64,000 bases of DNA from Dietzia alimentaria 72 (GCF_000226215.1 NZ_AGFF01000025.1:94134-158133); one strand, 5' to 3'; counted from the first letter of the stretch, positions 1 to 8,659 are shown. The notes: generated by a model not told the origin, from the sequence alone. Numbers and translations: made by a program.

Positions 1-587
1 GTGAGTAGCCGCTTGCCGTTCTCGCGGGTGAACAGCTTGTCGCCGTTGTAGTGCTCGGAGGCCGGCAGGACCTTCTTGGCCAGCCGGATCATGATGTTGT
101 CGGCGTCGTCCTTGCCGTCCTTGTCGCCGGTCATCTCGCCGCGCAGCTGCTGGCCGGCGATGAGCAGGAGGGCGATTCCGAACAGGTAGAAGACGTCGGA
201 CCAGGCCTCGATGATCGCCGCGCCCAGGAGGATGAAGACGGTGCGCGAGACCAGGGCGAACGTGATGCCGAACAGCAGGACCTTCTGCTGGAACTCGCGT
301 GGCACCTTGAACGACGCCATGATCACCAGGAACACGAAGAGGTTGTCGACACTCAACGCCTTCTCGGTGATGTAGCCGGCGTAGTACTCCACGGCGTGCG
401 AGGTGTCGCCGAAGGCGAAGAACATAAGGCCGAACAGCAGGGCGATGCCGATGTAGATCCCGGACCAGACCGCGGCCTCGCGGATGGTCGGGAGGTGCGC
501 CTTGCGGACGTGGAAGAAGTAGTCAAAGGCGAGTAGGCCCACGATCACCGCGATCGTGATGCCCCAAAGTAGCGGAGTGATCTCCAT
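1..587 (-). CDS. TerC family integral membrane protein (partial, C-terminus cut by window edge)
   Basis: The first 195 residues of a TerC-family membrane protein. The family includes tellurite-resistance TerC and Mn exporters of the Alx/MeeF type. Visible are an N-terminal membrane segment (MEITPLLWGITIAVIVG), further hydrophobic helices, and the hallmark stretch TEKALSVDNLFVFLVI near residues 74-89 with acidic residues inside the membrane. The start ATG is preceded by GAAAGGA about 12 bases upstream. A probable yybP-ykoY (Mn2+) riboswitch lies in the leader, which argues for Mn2+ export or metallation of exported proteins rather than tellurite resistance. The C-terminal part lies outside the window. 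Confidence 0.88.
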   Translation of the reverse strand, partial: MEITPLLWGITIAVIVGLLAFDYFFHVRKAHLPTIREAAVWSGIYIGIALLFGLMFFAFGDTSHAVEYYAGYITEKALSVDNLFVFLVIMASFKVPREFQQKVLLFGITFALVSRTVFILLGAAIIEAWSDVFYLFGIALLLIAGQQLRGEMTGDKDGKDDADNIMIRLAKKVLPASEHYNGDKLFTRENGKRLL

Positions 588-632
588 GGACGGGAGGGGT
601 CCTTTCGTGAGAGACGGCGTGGGACGACGATG

Positions 633-757
633 CCCCGTGAGTCTCTCCGCTCATTCGGGCCTGTCGCCGTCGGAATGAGCCGCTGTGCCCGGCCGGTCCG
701 GTCTTCGGACCCGCGTGCTGACGTCCACAGCGTGTTGGATACTCCCCCACTGCGGGT
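633..757 (-). promoter_or_regulatory. Probable yybP-ykoY manganese riboswitch upstream of the TerC gene
   Basis: On the minus strand the leader holds GGGGGAGTA (RC of about 741-749), then CGTCAGCAC (RC of about 716-724), and closes with GCGGAGAGAC (RC of 641-650). A closing helix can form from CCCG/CGGG and TGGG/CTCA. The order GGGGAGUA, CGUCA, GAGAGAC is that of the yybP-ykoY aptamer, and TerC genes are a typical target. A possible -10 (TAGCAT, RC of 760-765) lies just upstream. Only motif order and a hand-drawn P1 support this. Confidence 0.62.
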
Positions 758-781
758 GAATGCTACACCGACGCGCAGACC

Positions 782-787
782 TAGGCT
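782..787 (+). promoter_or_regulatory. Candidate -10 element for a leaderless MocR transcript
   Basis: TAGGCT is followed by six bases and then the ATG at 794. No Shine-Dalgarno sequence is present. This is the TANNNT-N6-ATG layout of leaderless genes in actinobacteria. No clear -35 is seen. Confidence 0.4.
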
Positions 788-793
788 GGGTGC

Positions 794-2314
794 ATGGCCC
801 GCATACCCCGCCCCGGTTCGCTGGTCGTGGGTGAAGTGTCGGCAGCCGCGGATCTGGTGGACGTGATCATCAACCGGATCGCGGACGGGGCCCTGGCGGA
901 CGGCGACAGATTGCCGTCCACCCGCGCACTGGCCGAGCAGACCGGGCTCTCCCGAGGCACGGTCGTCCGCGCCTTCGACGAACTCACCGCCGCGGGATTC
1001 GTCGCCTCCGTCCACGGCTCGGGCACCCGCGTCAGTTCGGGTGCTGGCCAGGCTGCGCGTGCTGGCGCGCGAACTCGTGGTCGGCGGGAGGCGGTGTCGT
1101 CGTCATCGTCGGTGGCCGGTGGGGCGGGCGCGGCGGGCACGGCAGGACCAGGGGGGACAGTGAAAGCGGGGGGCGCGGCGGAGGGGTTGGCTCCGCGACA
1201 GGGCCGGTCACCGCGAGATCTGCGCCCCGGGATCCCCGACGCGTCGCTAGTTGACGAGCGGGCGTGGCGGTCGGCGGTGCGGGCGGCCGCTGCGGCGGGG
1301 TTGGTGGGGTTGAATCCGTGGGAGGAGCCGAGCCCCGGATTGCGGGCGGCGTTGGCGGGGCATCTCCGGAGACATCGAGGGATCGCGGGTGCGGACCCGC
1401 TGCTGTTCGACTCGTCGAGGTCAGCGGTGGCGGCCCTGTGTGCGGCATTCGTCGCCGAGCACGCCGAGCACCCCGAGCAAACCGAGCACCCCGCGATTCC
1501 GTTCCACATGGAGGACCCCGGCTACCGCGGCGCGCTGCTCATGGCCCGCGAGCAACGCCTGGACGTGCGGCTGCACCCCGTGGATCCCGATGGCCTCGAC
1601 GTCGCGCGCCTGGGCGACGAGCCGGGGATCGTGTTCACCACGCCCGCGCACCAGTTCCCCCTCGGCCACCGTATGAACGTCGAGCGGCGCGTGGCGCTGG
1701 TGGAGTGGGCGCGGCGGACCGGCTCGCTGGTGATCGAAGACGACTACGACGGCGAATTCCGCTACGGCGTCGCCCCGCTGCCCGCACTCGCCACCTTGCC
1801 GGGCGCGGACGGGTGCGTGGCGTATGTGGGCACCTCATCCAAGTCGGTGGCCCCGGACCTTCGCGTCGCGTGGTGTCTGCCACCGGAGGCGTTGCGTCGG
1901 GAGGTCGAGCGGTGTCTGGCTGTGCACCGGCGGGGGCCGTCGTCGCTGCCCGCGGACACGTTGGGGGAGTTCATGGCTTCCGGGGCGATGGACCGCCACC
2001 TGGCGCGCGCGGCACGGGTGTACAGCGACCGCCGTTCACGTCTGGTGTCGGCGCTGGCGCGCGAGTGTCCGACGTTGGACGTGACGGGTGTGGAGGCCGG
2101 TCTGCATCTGTGCGTGTTGCTCCCCGGATATGACGACGACGACGTGGTCCGCGGGCTCGAGCGGGCCGGGTGGCGTACGCGGTCGCTGAGTAGTCAGTCG
2201 GCGCAGGCCGCGGTGTCGGGCCTGGTGCTGAGCTATTCGCGACTCGGAGCGCGGGACGCGGCGGCGTTTGCGGTGGCGTTGCGAGAGGTCCTGAGCGGCG
2301 GCCAATTCAGCTGA
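794..2314 (+). CDS. MocR/PdxR-type PLP-dependent transcriptional regulator
   Basis: 506 residues. The N-terminus is a GntR-type winged helix (residues about 15-80; LPSTRALAEQTGLSRGTVVR is the helix-turn-helix). A low-complexity linker follows, rich in Gly, Ala, Arg and Ser (about 80-140). The rest is a fold-type I aminotransferase-like domain with IEDDYDGEFRYG and GTSSKSVAPDLRVAW, whose Lys is the expected PLP Schiff-base residue. MocR proteins usually control vitamin B6, GABA or taurine genes, often next door. Here the neighbours are a TerC gene (divergent) and an SDR, so the target is not obvious. Confidence 0.88.
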   Translation: MARIPRPGSLVVGEVSAAADLVDVIINRIADGALADGDRLPSTRALAEQTGLSRGTVVRAFDELTAAGFVASVHGSGTRVSSGAGQAARAGARTRGRREAVSSSSSVAGGAGAAGTAGPGGTVKAGGAAEGLAPRQGRSPRDLRPGIPDASLVDERAWRSAVRAAAAAGLVGLNPWEEPSPGLRAALAGHLRRHRGIAGADPLLFDSSRSAVAALCAAFVAEHAEHPEQTEHPAIPFHMEDPGYRGALLMAREQRLDVRLHPVDPDGLDVARLGDEPGIVFTTPAHQFPLGHRMNVERRVALVEWARRTGSLVIEDDYDGEFRYGVAPLPALATLPGADGCVAYVGTSSKSVAPDLRVAWCLPPEALRREVERCLAVHRRGPSSLPADTLGEFMASGAMDRHLARAARVYSDRRSRLVSALARECPTLDVTGVEAGLHLCVLLPGYDDDDVVRGLERAGWRTRSLSSQSAQAAVSGLVLSYSRLGARDAAAFAVALREVLSGGQFS

Positions 2315-2348
2315 TCGACCCCGGCGGCTGGCGCCTGGGTGCTTAGAT

Positions 2349-2364
2349 CCTGACAGGAGTCAGG
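2349..2364. promoter_or_regulatory. Small perfect inverted repeat upstream of the SDR gene
   Basis: CCTGAC-AGGA-GTCAGG, two 6-bp arms around four bases, lies 62 bases before the SDR start. It has no T-tract, so an operator is as likely as a terminator for the upstream gene. Confidence 0.35.
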
Positions 2365-2425
2365 TCGCCGTCCGGGGGCCGGGCCGGGCGCCATTCGGGT
2401 CGCCGGGATCAGGAGCGTGGCACAG

Positions 2426-3253
2426 ATGGAACAGCAGCAGTCACTCGCGGGCAAGGTCGCCTTCATCACCGGCGCGGCCCGGGGCCAGGGTCGCAGTCAC
2501 GCGGTGGAGCTCGCCCGGCGCGGGGCCCGCATCCTCGCGCTGGACATCTGCGAGGACATCGCCTCGGTCCCATATGCACTGGCGTCGCGGTCGGACATGG
2601 ACCAGACGGTCACCGAGGTCGAGGCGGTGGGTGGCGAGATCGTGGCCGTCGAGGGCGATGTGCGGGAGACCGCCGACGTCGCCGCTGCCGTGGACAAGTG
2701 CGTCGAGGCGTTCGGTGTGCCGGACATCGTGGTGGCCAACGCCGGGGTGAACCTCCAGCGCGGTCTGGAGCCGGATGCTCAACAGGCGTTCGTCGACACG
2801 ATCATGGTCAACCTGGTGGGCGTGTGGAACACGGCGCACGCGATCGCGCCGCTGATGGTCGAGCGGGGTGAGGGCGGAGCGCTCGTGCTGATCTCCTCCA
2901 CCAACGGCCTGACCGGGCGAGGCGGCGACGGCTCCGGCGCGGCGACCGGATATACCGCCAGCAAGCACGGCGTGGTGGGCATCATGCGCAGTCTCATGAT
3001 CTGGCTGGCGCCGCACGGCATCCGCATCAACACCATCCACCCGGCCGGTGTGGTCACACCGATGGTCGCGCACGAGGAGATGCAGGCCTGGTTTGCCGCC
3101 AACCCCGCTGCGCACACGATGGGCAATGCCCTGCCGGTGGCCATGCTCGACACGATCGACATCTCGCGCGCGGTGCTCTACCTGGTGGAGGAATCGGGCC
3201 GTAACATCACCGGGATCACGCTCCCGGTGGACGCGGGTTTTACCGGCAAGTAA
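2426..3253 (+). CDS. SDR family oxidoreductase, mycofactocin-coupled type
   Basis: 275 residues from ATG 2426, which has AGGAG at 2411-2415. The in-frame GTG at 2417 sits one base from that RBS and is less likely. GKVAFITGAARGQGRSHAVELA is the start of the Rossmann fold. The text LDICEDI plus a long insertion (residues about 45-65) is typical of the mycofactocin-coupled SDR subfamily, in which the nicotinamide cofactor is held tightly and re-oxidised through mycofactocin. The catalytic set is NAG, Ser (LISST) and YTASKHG. No mycofactocin maturation genes lie in the window. The substrate is unknown, probably an alcohol. Confidence 0.8.
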   Translation: MEQQQSLAGKVAFITGAARGQGRSHAVELARRGARILALDICEDIASVPYALASRSDMDQTVTEVEAVGGEIVAVEGDVRETADVAAAVDKCVEAFGVPDIVVANAGVNLQRGLEPDAQQAFVDTIMVNLVGVWNTAHAIAPLMVERGEGGALVLISSTNGLTGRGGDGSGAATGYTASKHGVVGIMRSLMIWLAPHGIRINTIHPAGVVTPMVAHEEMQAWFAANPAAHTMGNALPVAMLDTIDISRAVLYLVEESGRNITGITLPVDAGFTGK

Positions 3254-3356
3254 TCGCCGCGCCTCGGGGTCCTCCGCCGAGCGGTCGCGGGCGGTCGGGT
3301 GCGGTCCTACTGTGAGATTCGCGAGACCGTAGGCGACAGCTCGGAGGAGGCGCACC

Positions 3357-4856
3357 ATGGGCGAGGCATTCTGGAGACGCACGACCATCGACCCGCCGGC
3401 GGAGGCGTTCCCGGCCGGCGAGCACGTGGATCTGGTGGTTGCGGGCGCGGGCTTCACCGGCCTGATCACCGCAATCATGGCGGCCGCGCGCGGCAGATCC
3501 GTGGTGGTGCTGGAGGCACGCACGGTGGGGGCCGGGGCGAGTGGAGCGACCACGGCCAAGATCTCGGTTCTCCAGGGCACGCGATTGTCGGCCATTCGGT
3601 CGCGGCACGGGCTCGAGACGACGCGTGCCTACGCCGACGCCAACCTCTACGGGCTGGACTGGTGGGTTGAGTTCTGCGACTCCCACGGCGTTGATGTGCA
3701 ACGACGTCGCGCGGTGACGTTCTCGAACAGCACTCTGGGCACCTCCAGGCTCCGCAAGGAGATGCGCACGCTCGTCGAATTGGAGCTGCCCGCCCGGTGG
3801 TACGACAAGATGGACGTCCCGTTCCCGTCCCGCGCGGGGGTCGAACTGCCCGATCAACTGCAGTTCGATCCGGTGGAGGCGCTCGGCGCGCTGACCCGCG
3901 AGGCCACCGCGTTGGGCGTGCGGATCGTCGAACACGCCCGGGTCACCGGGCTCAAGGCGCAGGGCGCGGGGGAGGAGGCGTTTGTCGAGGTCACCGCCGC
4001 GATCGGTGCCTCCACCGATCCTGATCCCGATGCCAGAACCACAGACACGCTCACCGCCCGCGACGTCGTCCTCGCCACCGCGACCCCCGCCCTCGACCAC
4101 GGTCCCAGCGTGGCGACCATGGAGGCCGAGCGCTCATACCTGTGTGCATTCGAATACCCCGGCGGGCTACCGCAGGGCATGTACGCCTCGGTCGAGAGTC
4201 CGGTGCGCTCGCTGCGGACCGTCCCCCAAGGCAGCGATGAGGTCCTGTTGGTCGGAGGTAACGGTCACCGCACCGGAACCGCCGCCGGGACCGCCTCCAA
4301 GGTTGACTCACTCCGCGAGTACGCCGAGAAGCACTTCCCGGGCGCGCGATTCACCCACGGCTGGTCGGCGCAGGACTATCACCCCGTGACAATGTTGCCC
4401 AGGTCAGGCCCTCTGCCGTGGGGCCGCGGCCGAGTGCACTTCGCCGGCGGCTACAGCAAGTGGGGCCTGAGCGGGGCGCCCGCCGCGGCGGGGATCATGA
4501 TCGATCGCCTCGAAGGCCTGGACCAGCGGGTCACGTTCGGCAAGCCGTCGATCACCGGGTCGGTCAAGAACGCGGTGCCACTGCTGGCGGACCTTCCCGT
4601 GCAACTCGCGGCCACCGCGGCGCAGGCGGCGGTACGGCGGCCACGGCCGACCGTCCGACCGATCGGTCAGGCGGTGGGCGACGACGGCGAGGTGTGCCGC
4701 GTCGGACTGCTGTGCCCCCACATGGGAGCCGCATTGGCGTGGAACGAGGTCGAGCGGTCCTGGGACTGTCCCTGGCACGGGTCGCGCTTCACCGCCTGCG
4801 GAGACCTGCTCGAAGGGCCCGCCAGCACCGGCCTCAAGAAATACGACGTCCCCTGA
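3357..4856 (+). CDS. FAD-dependent oxidoreductase with C-terminal Rieske [2Fe-2S] domain
   Basis: 499 residues. The N-terminal part (about 1-390) is a DAO-type flavoprotein with VDLVVAGAGFTGL as the FAD Rossmann motif and VVVLEAR as the second strand. The C-terminal 100 residues carry CPHMGAALAW and, 18 residues later, CPWHGSRF, the Cys-X-His / Cys-X2-His ligands of a Rieske cluster. The two-domain layout matches the YhfW-like group, whose substrate is not established. GGAGGA at about 3342-3347 marks the start. It lies 27 bases before the Crp/Fnr-type regulator and may share control with it. Confidence 0.85.
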   Translation: MGEAFWRRTTIDPPAEAFPAGEHVDLVVAGAGFTGLITAIMAAARGRSVVVLEARTVGAGASGATTAKISVLQGTRLSAIRSRHGLETTRAYADANLYGLDWWVEFCDSHGVDVQRRRAVTFSNSTLGTSRLRKEMRTLVELELPARWYDKMDVPFPSRAGVELPDQLQFDPVEALGALTREATALGVRIVEHARVTGLKAQGAGEEAFVEVTAAIGASTDPDPDARTTDTLTARDVVLATATPALDHGPSVATMEAERSYLCAFEYPGGLPQGMYASVESPVRSLRTVPQGSDEVLLVGGNGHRTGTAAGTASKVDSLREYAEKHFPGARFTHGWSAQDYHPVTMLPRSGPLPWGRGRVHFAGGYSKWGLSGAPAAAGIMIDRLEGLDQRVTFGKPSITGSVKNAVPLLADLPVQLAATAAQAAVRRPRPTVRPIGQAVGDDGEVCRVGLLCPHMGAALAWNEVERSWDCPWHGSRFTACGDLLEGPASTGLKKYDVP

Positions 4857-4883
4857 GCGCGCGACACTGGCACAGTTGAGGTC

Positions 4884-5687
4884 ATGGCCACCGTCTCGGA
4901 CAGTTCCGTTGTTCGTGAAACCTCTGATCGGCGCCGCACCCCGCTGCGGACGACGTGCGCCCAGCCGCACGCCTGCCCCCGGCCGGTGCGGCTAGCCGTG
5001 CTGCGTCACGCGCCGTTCTTCGCCGACCTCGACGCCGACGGCATCGCGGACGTCGACGCGCACGCGGTCGTGCTCTCCTGGGCGGCCGGCGACGCGGTCT
5101 ACACGGAGGGCGAGCCGGGCGGGCACCTGTATCTGGTGGCTCACGGGCAGGCCAAGGCCTATCAGGACACCGAAGACGGACGGACCGTGGTGGTGGACCT
5201 GCTGGCGCCGGGCGACATGTTCGGCGGGTTCGACACCCTCGGCAAGCCCGAGTACGGCGAGACGGTGGAGGCGTTCGGCACCCTGTGCGCTCTGCGGATC
5301 TCCGATGAGGACTTCCGTGAGATCCTCGTCCGTTACCCGGAGGTCGCGCTGCGCGTCGTGGACGATCTGGCCGGCCAACTCGGTGACGCCCGCACCACGG
5401 TGCTGCAGCAGTCCACTCGGACGGTCGCCGAGCGGGTCGCCGCAACACTTCTCCGGATCGCCGACAAGTTCGGTGAGGCGAGGTCCGGCTTCGGAGGCGA
5501 CGACTCGCACGGCACGCTGCTCCAGTTGCCGCTCACCCGCGTCGACCTGGCGGGCATGACGGGTTCCACGCCCGAGTCGGTATCGCGGGTGATGAGCCGT
5601 CTGCGCAGGGAGGGGATCATCGATTCCGGTCGCCGCTGGACCGCGGTGCTCGACCGGGATCGGCTGGCGGAGATCGCCGGCACCTGA
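4884..5687 (+). CDS. Crp/Fnr family transcriptional regulator
   Basis: 267 residues. An N-terminal tail contains Cys25 and Cys31 (TTCAQPHACP). A cyclic-nucleotide-type beta-barrel follows (about 40-150, with GDAVYTEGEPGGHLYLV and PGDMFGG), then a dimer helix and a winged helix with LTRVDLAGMTGSTPESVSRV. The ESVSR recognition helix resembles FNR. The Arg/Ser pair that binds cAMP in CRP is not evident. Two N-terminal cysteines suggest redox, metal or Fe-S sensing, but FNR itself needs four ligands, so this is only a possibility. Its closeness to the Rieske flavoprotein and the cupin suggests a redox-stress role. Confidence 0.85.
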   Translation: MATVSDSSVVRETSDRRRTPLRTTCAQPHACPRPVRLAVLRHAPFFADLDADGIADVDAHAVVLSWAAGDAVYTEGEPGGHLYLVAHGQAKAYQDTEDGRTVVVDLLAPGDMFGGFDTLGKPEYGETVEAFGTLCALRISDEDFREILVRYPEVALRVVDDLAGQLGDARTTVLQQSTRTVAERVAATLLRIADKFGEARSGFGGDDSHGTLLQLPLTRVDLAGMTGSTPESVSRVMSRLRREGIIDSGRRWTAVLDRDRLAEIAGT

Positions 5688-5808
5688 GGTGCGGACAGGC
5701 TGGCCTTGGTTGAAAGAACCGCCGAGGTCGCCGACACTCGATAGCGGATCGGGCGTACCTGGTCCCGGTTCTACTACCGCTTTGCTTACCGATCAGACAG
5801 GAACCACG

Positions 5809-6216
5809 ATGAGCCCCACCGACCATGGCCCGAATCCGTTTGTCGTCAACATCGAGGACGCCACGCTCTCGAACGACAATTACCGGACCACCCTGTGGAC
5901 GGGATCGAACATGCAGCTCACGGTGATGAGCATCGCGCCGGGAGATGACATCGGACTCGAGGTCCACGCCGACCACGACCAGTTCCTGCGCGTCGAGGCC
6001 GGCAAGGGCCGCGTTCAGATGGGCCCCGCCAAGGATCAGCTCGACTTCGAGCGTGAGGTCGGCGACGACTGGGTGATCCTCGTGCCCGCCGGTTCGTGGC
6101 ACAACGTCACCAACATCGGCGACGACCACCTCAAGGTGTACTCGCTGTACGCCCCGCCGGAGCACGCGCACGGCACTGTTCACCCCACCAAGGCCGACGG
6201 CGAGCACGATCACTGA
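5809..6216 (+). CDS. Cupin-domain protein
   Basis: 135 residues from ATG 5809, with ACAGGA six bases upstream. A single conserved cupin barrel: LEVHADHDQFLRVEAGKG supplies the first-motif His, His and Glu-like residues, and PAGSWHNVTNIG is the second motif with its His. Small stand-alone cupins of this kind bind a metal and are usually annotated as possible mannose-6-phosphate isomerase-like proteins without proven activity. The tail is rich in His and Asp (DGEHDH). The gene ends just before a strong hairpin. Confidence 0.85.
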   Translation: MSPTDHGPNPFVVNIEDATLSNDNYRTTLWTGSNMQLTVMSIAPGDDIGLEVHADHDQFLRVEAGKGRVQMGPAKDQLDFEREVGDDWVILVPAGSWHNVTNIGDDHLKVYSLYAPPEHAHGTVHPTKADGEHDH

Positions 6217-6231
6217 CCTGACCTGACGAGA

Positions 6232-6261
6232 CCCGCGCTGCGCAGATGTGCGCAGCGCGGG
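6232..6261. terminator. Perfect 13-bp hairpin between convergent genes
   Basis: CCCGCGCTGCGCA, a GATG loop, and the exact complement. It stands between the stops of the cupin gene (+) and the metal ATPase (-), so it can serve both strands. There is no U-tract, as is common for hairpins in high-GC actinobacteria. Confidence 0.75.
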
Positions 6262-6278
6262 CCAGGTCGTGAATGAGG

Positions 6279-8228
6279 TCAGACCTTCACGGGATCGCGA
6301 TCTGCTCCGGCAGGCGCCCGAACTGCGGCTGCCTGCCGCGCCTCGGATTGTCGACGCATCAGACGCATGGCATTGATGATCACCACCAGCACCGATCCCT
6401 CGTGCACCAGCATGCCGATCGACATGGTCACGCCGCCGGCAAAGACACCTGCCAGGAGCGCGGCCACGGTGATCATCGCGATCGCGATGTTCTGCCGCAT
6501 CACGCTGACGGTGCGCTTGGCCAACCCGATGGCCTCGGGCAGCCGGAGCAGGTCGTCGCCCATCAGGGCGATGTCCGCGGTCTCCACCGCCACCGCCGAG
6601 CCGGCCGCGCCCATCGCCACTCCGATGTTCGCGGTGGCCAGCGCCGGGGCATCGTTCACGCCGTCGCCGACCATGGCCACGGTGTGCCCCGCACGCTGCA
6701 GCTCGGTCACGGCATCCAGCTTGTCCTCGGGGAGCAGTCCCGCCCGGACCTCGTCCACCCCGGTGGCCTTGCCCACGGCCTCGGCCACCAGCTGGACGTC
6801 GCCGGTGAGCATGACGACCTTCTTCACACCTGCGGCGTGGAGGCGGGCGATCATCTCTGGCGCATCTGCACGGATGGTGTCGGCCACGGCGAGGACACCG
6901 GCCACCTTGTCGTCGACACCCACGATCATCGGGGTCTTGCCGTCGCGGGCGAACTCGTCGGCCGCACGCTGGGCCCCACCGTCGTCGACGATTCCGAACT
7001 GATCCAGTAACGCCTGGTTTCCGATGAGTACGCGCTGTCCGTGGACCTGCGCGGTCAGACCCTTACCCGCCACCGGGGTGACCGACTCGGGGGTGTCGTA
7101 AGCGATCCCCTCGGCCGCCGCCGCATCCAGGATCGGACGGGCCAGGGGGTGCTCGGATCCGGCCTCGCCACCAGCCGCCAGTGCCAACACATCAGCGCGG
7201 TTCATGCTCGGATCCAGCACCACCACGTCGGTCAGCTCCGGGCGCCCCTCGGTCAGGGTGCCGGTCTTGTCCACGGCCACCACGTCGATCTTCGCCGAGG
7301 TCTCCAGGAACTCGCCGCCCTTGATGAGGATGCCGTTGCGCGCGGCCCGACCGATGCCGGCGACGATCGCCACCGGGATCGAGATGACCAGTGCGCCCGG
7401 GCAGCCGATCACCAGCAGGGTCAGCGCCAACACCACGTCACCGCTGATCAGGCCCGCGACCAGCGCGAGGAGCATGATGCCGGGGGTGTACCAGCTGGAG
7501 AAGCGGTCGATGAAGCTCTGAGTGCGGGCCTTGGCGTCCTGCGCCTCCTCGACACGATGGATGATCCGCGCCAGGGTGGTGTCGGCTCCGATACCGGTGG
7601 CCAACACGTGCAGGAAGCCGCCGCGAGAGATGGTGCCGGCGAACACCTGGTCACCCTTCGACTTCTCCACCGGGATCGACTCGCCGGTGATCGACGCCTC
7701 GTCCAGCGCGCCGGAGCCGGCGACCACCTGGCCGTCGACCGGAACCTTGGCTCCGTTCTTCACCAGCACGATCTCGCCCTGGCGGACGTCGACGGCGTCC
7801 ACCTCAACCTGTTCGCCGTCACGCATCACCACCGCGACATCCGGGGCCACGGCCACCAATTCGGCCAGGGCAGACCGGGTCTTGTTGAGAGTCGCGGATT
7901 CGAGCGCGTGGCCGATCGCGAACAGGAAGGTGACCGCGGCCGCCTCCCAGTAGTTGCCGATGATGATCGCGCCGATCGCGGCCACCGAGACCAGCAGGTC
8001 GATGCCGATGTGGCGAATAAACAGGGCGTCGACGGCCTTCTTGACGATCGGGGCGCCCGCCACCACAGCGGCGGCGAACATCAGTGCGTCGGCCAGGACG
8101 GTGTTGTCCTCGAGCCCACGGAAATCCGAACCTGCCACACCGGCGACGATGAACGAGCCGATGATGAGCAGTCCGGACACGATGGGCACGAACCAGCGCC
8201 CGTACACCCACCTACGGATCGTGTTCAT
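6279..8228 (-). CDS. Heavy-metal P1B-type ATPase with CPG motif
   Basis: 649 residues. Visible are TGES (181-184, actuator), the phosphorylation site DKTGT from Asp320, SEHPLA (nucleotide domain) and GDGVNDAP. The membrane metal motif in the sixth helix is Cys276-Pro-Gly rather than CPC or SPC. The last helix carries HEGS, which is typical of P1B-4 (Co/Zn/Fe) pumps. There is no N-terminal HMA domain, but a separate HMA gene lies directly upstream on the same strand with a 55-base gap. Export of a divalent transition metal is likely. Which metal cannot be read from the sequence. Confidence 0.88.
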   Translation of the reverse strand: MNTIRRWVYGRWFVPIVSGLLIIGSFIVAGVAGSDFRGLEDNTVLADALMFAAAVVAGAPIVKKAVDALFIRHIGIDLLVSVAAIGAIIIGNYWEAAAVTFLFAIGHALESATLNKTRSALAELVAVAPDVAVVMRDGEQVEVDAVDVRQGEIVLVKNGAKVPVDGQVVAGSGALDEASITGESIPVEKSKGDQVFAGTISRGGFLHVLATGIGADTTLARIIHRVEEAQDAKARTQSFIDRFSSWYTPGIMLLALVAGLISGDVVLALTLLVIGCPGALVISIPVAIVAGIGRAARNGILIKGGEFLETSAKIDVVAVDKTGTLTEGRPELTDVVVLDPSMNRADVLALAAGGEAGSEHPLARPILDAAAAEGIAYDTPESVTPVAGKGLTAQVHGQRVLIGNQALLDQFGIVDDGGAQRAADEFARDGKTPMIVGVDDKVAGVLAVADTIRADAPEMIARLHAAGVKKVVMLTGDVQLVAEAVGKATGVDEVRAGLLPEDKLDAVTELQRAGHTVAMVGDGVNDAPALATANIGVAMGAAGSAVAVETADIALMGDDLLRLPEAIGLAKRTVSVMRQNIAIAMITVAALLAGVFAGGVTMSIGMLVHEGSVLVVIINAMRLMRRQSEARQAAAVRAPAGADRDPVKV

Positions 8229-8283
8229 GTCTGTTCCTCTTTCTCATGCAGTGCGAGGGGATGGCTGGTGGGCGTCGGCCCGG

Positions 8284-8523
8284 TCAGAAGGCGCTGGCGC
8301 GGGCCTTGTAGCCGGCCTTGCCGACAGCGGCCACGATGTCGTCTACGCTCGCGACGGCCGGGTCGTGGTCGACCTCGATCCGGGAGGAGGCGAAGTGCAC
8401 CTTCACGTTCTCCACGCCGGCCATGCGGCCGACCCGCTTCTCGATCTTGGAGACACAGGACGGGCAGGAGAAGCCCTCCGCCCGGAGCATGCTGTTCTTG
8501 AGGTTCTGGCTGTTGACGGCCAT
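8284..8523 (-). CDS. HMA-domain metallochaperone (CopZ-like)
   Basis: 79 residues forming one heavy-metal-associated domain. The metal site is GFSCPSCVSKIEKRV (Cys-X2-Cys), followed by GVENVKVHFASSRIEVDHDP and a second helix ending GYKARASAF. The start ATG at 8523 has AGGAG eight bases upstream. An upstream in-frame ATG at 8607 would include a stretch that looks like leader sequence. It lies immediately before the P1B ATPase gene, which lacks its own HMA domain, so it probably delivers metal to that pump. Confidence 0.88.
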   Translation of the reverse strand: MAVNSQNLKNSMLRAEGFSCPSCVSKIEKRVGRMAGVENVKVHFASSRIEVDHDPAVASVDDIVAAVGKAGYKARASAF

Positions 8524-8549
8524 GTTGATCACTCCTGGTTTCGTTCTTC

Positions 8550-8570
8550 CCGGGCCCACTCCGGGCCCGG
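8550..8570. other. Stem-loop in the leader of the HMA/ATPase operon
   Basis: CCGGGCCC, a five-base loop (ACTCC), and GGGCCCGG, starting about 27 bases before the HMA start codon. It could be a transcript-stability or attenuation hairpin. No metal-binding aptamer is recognised. Confidence 0.4.
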
Positions 8571-8659
8571 CACCTTGGAAGTTACGGAGGATCAGGGAGA
8601 AGAACACTGACGGGCATCACTTGTCCGCATAGTCGTGCGGGCATGACACGCTGGGGAAC

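Noticed and set aside
7041..8501. Long open frame on the plus strand opposite the metal ATPase
   Set aside because: The composition is low in hydrophobic motifs and rich in His, Asp, Gly and Arg, as expected for antisense of GC-rich DNA. The minus strand carries all P-type ATPase motifs.
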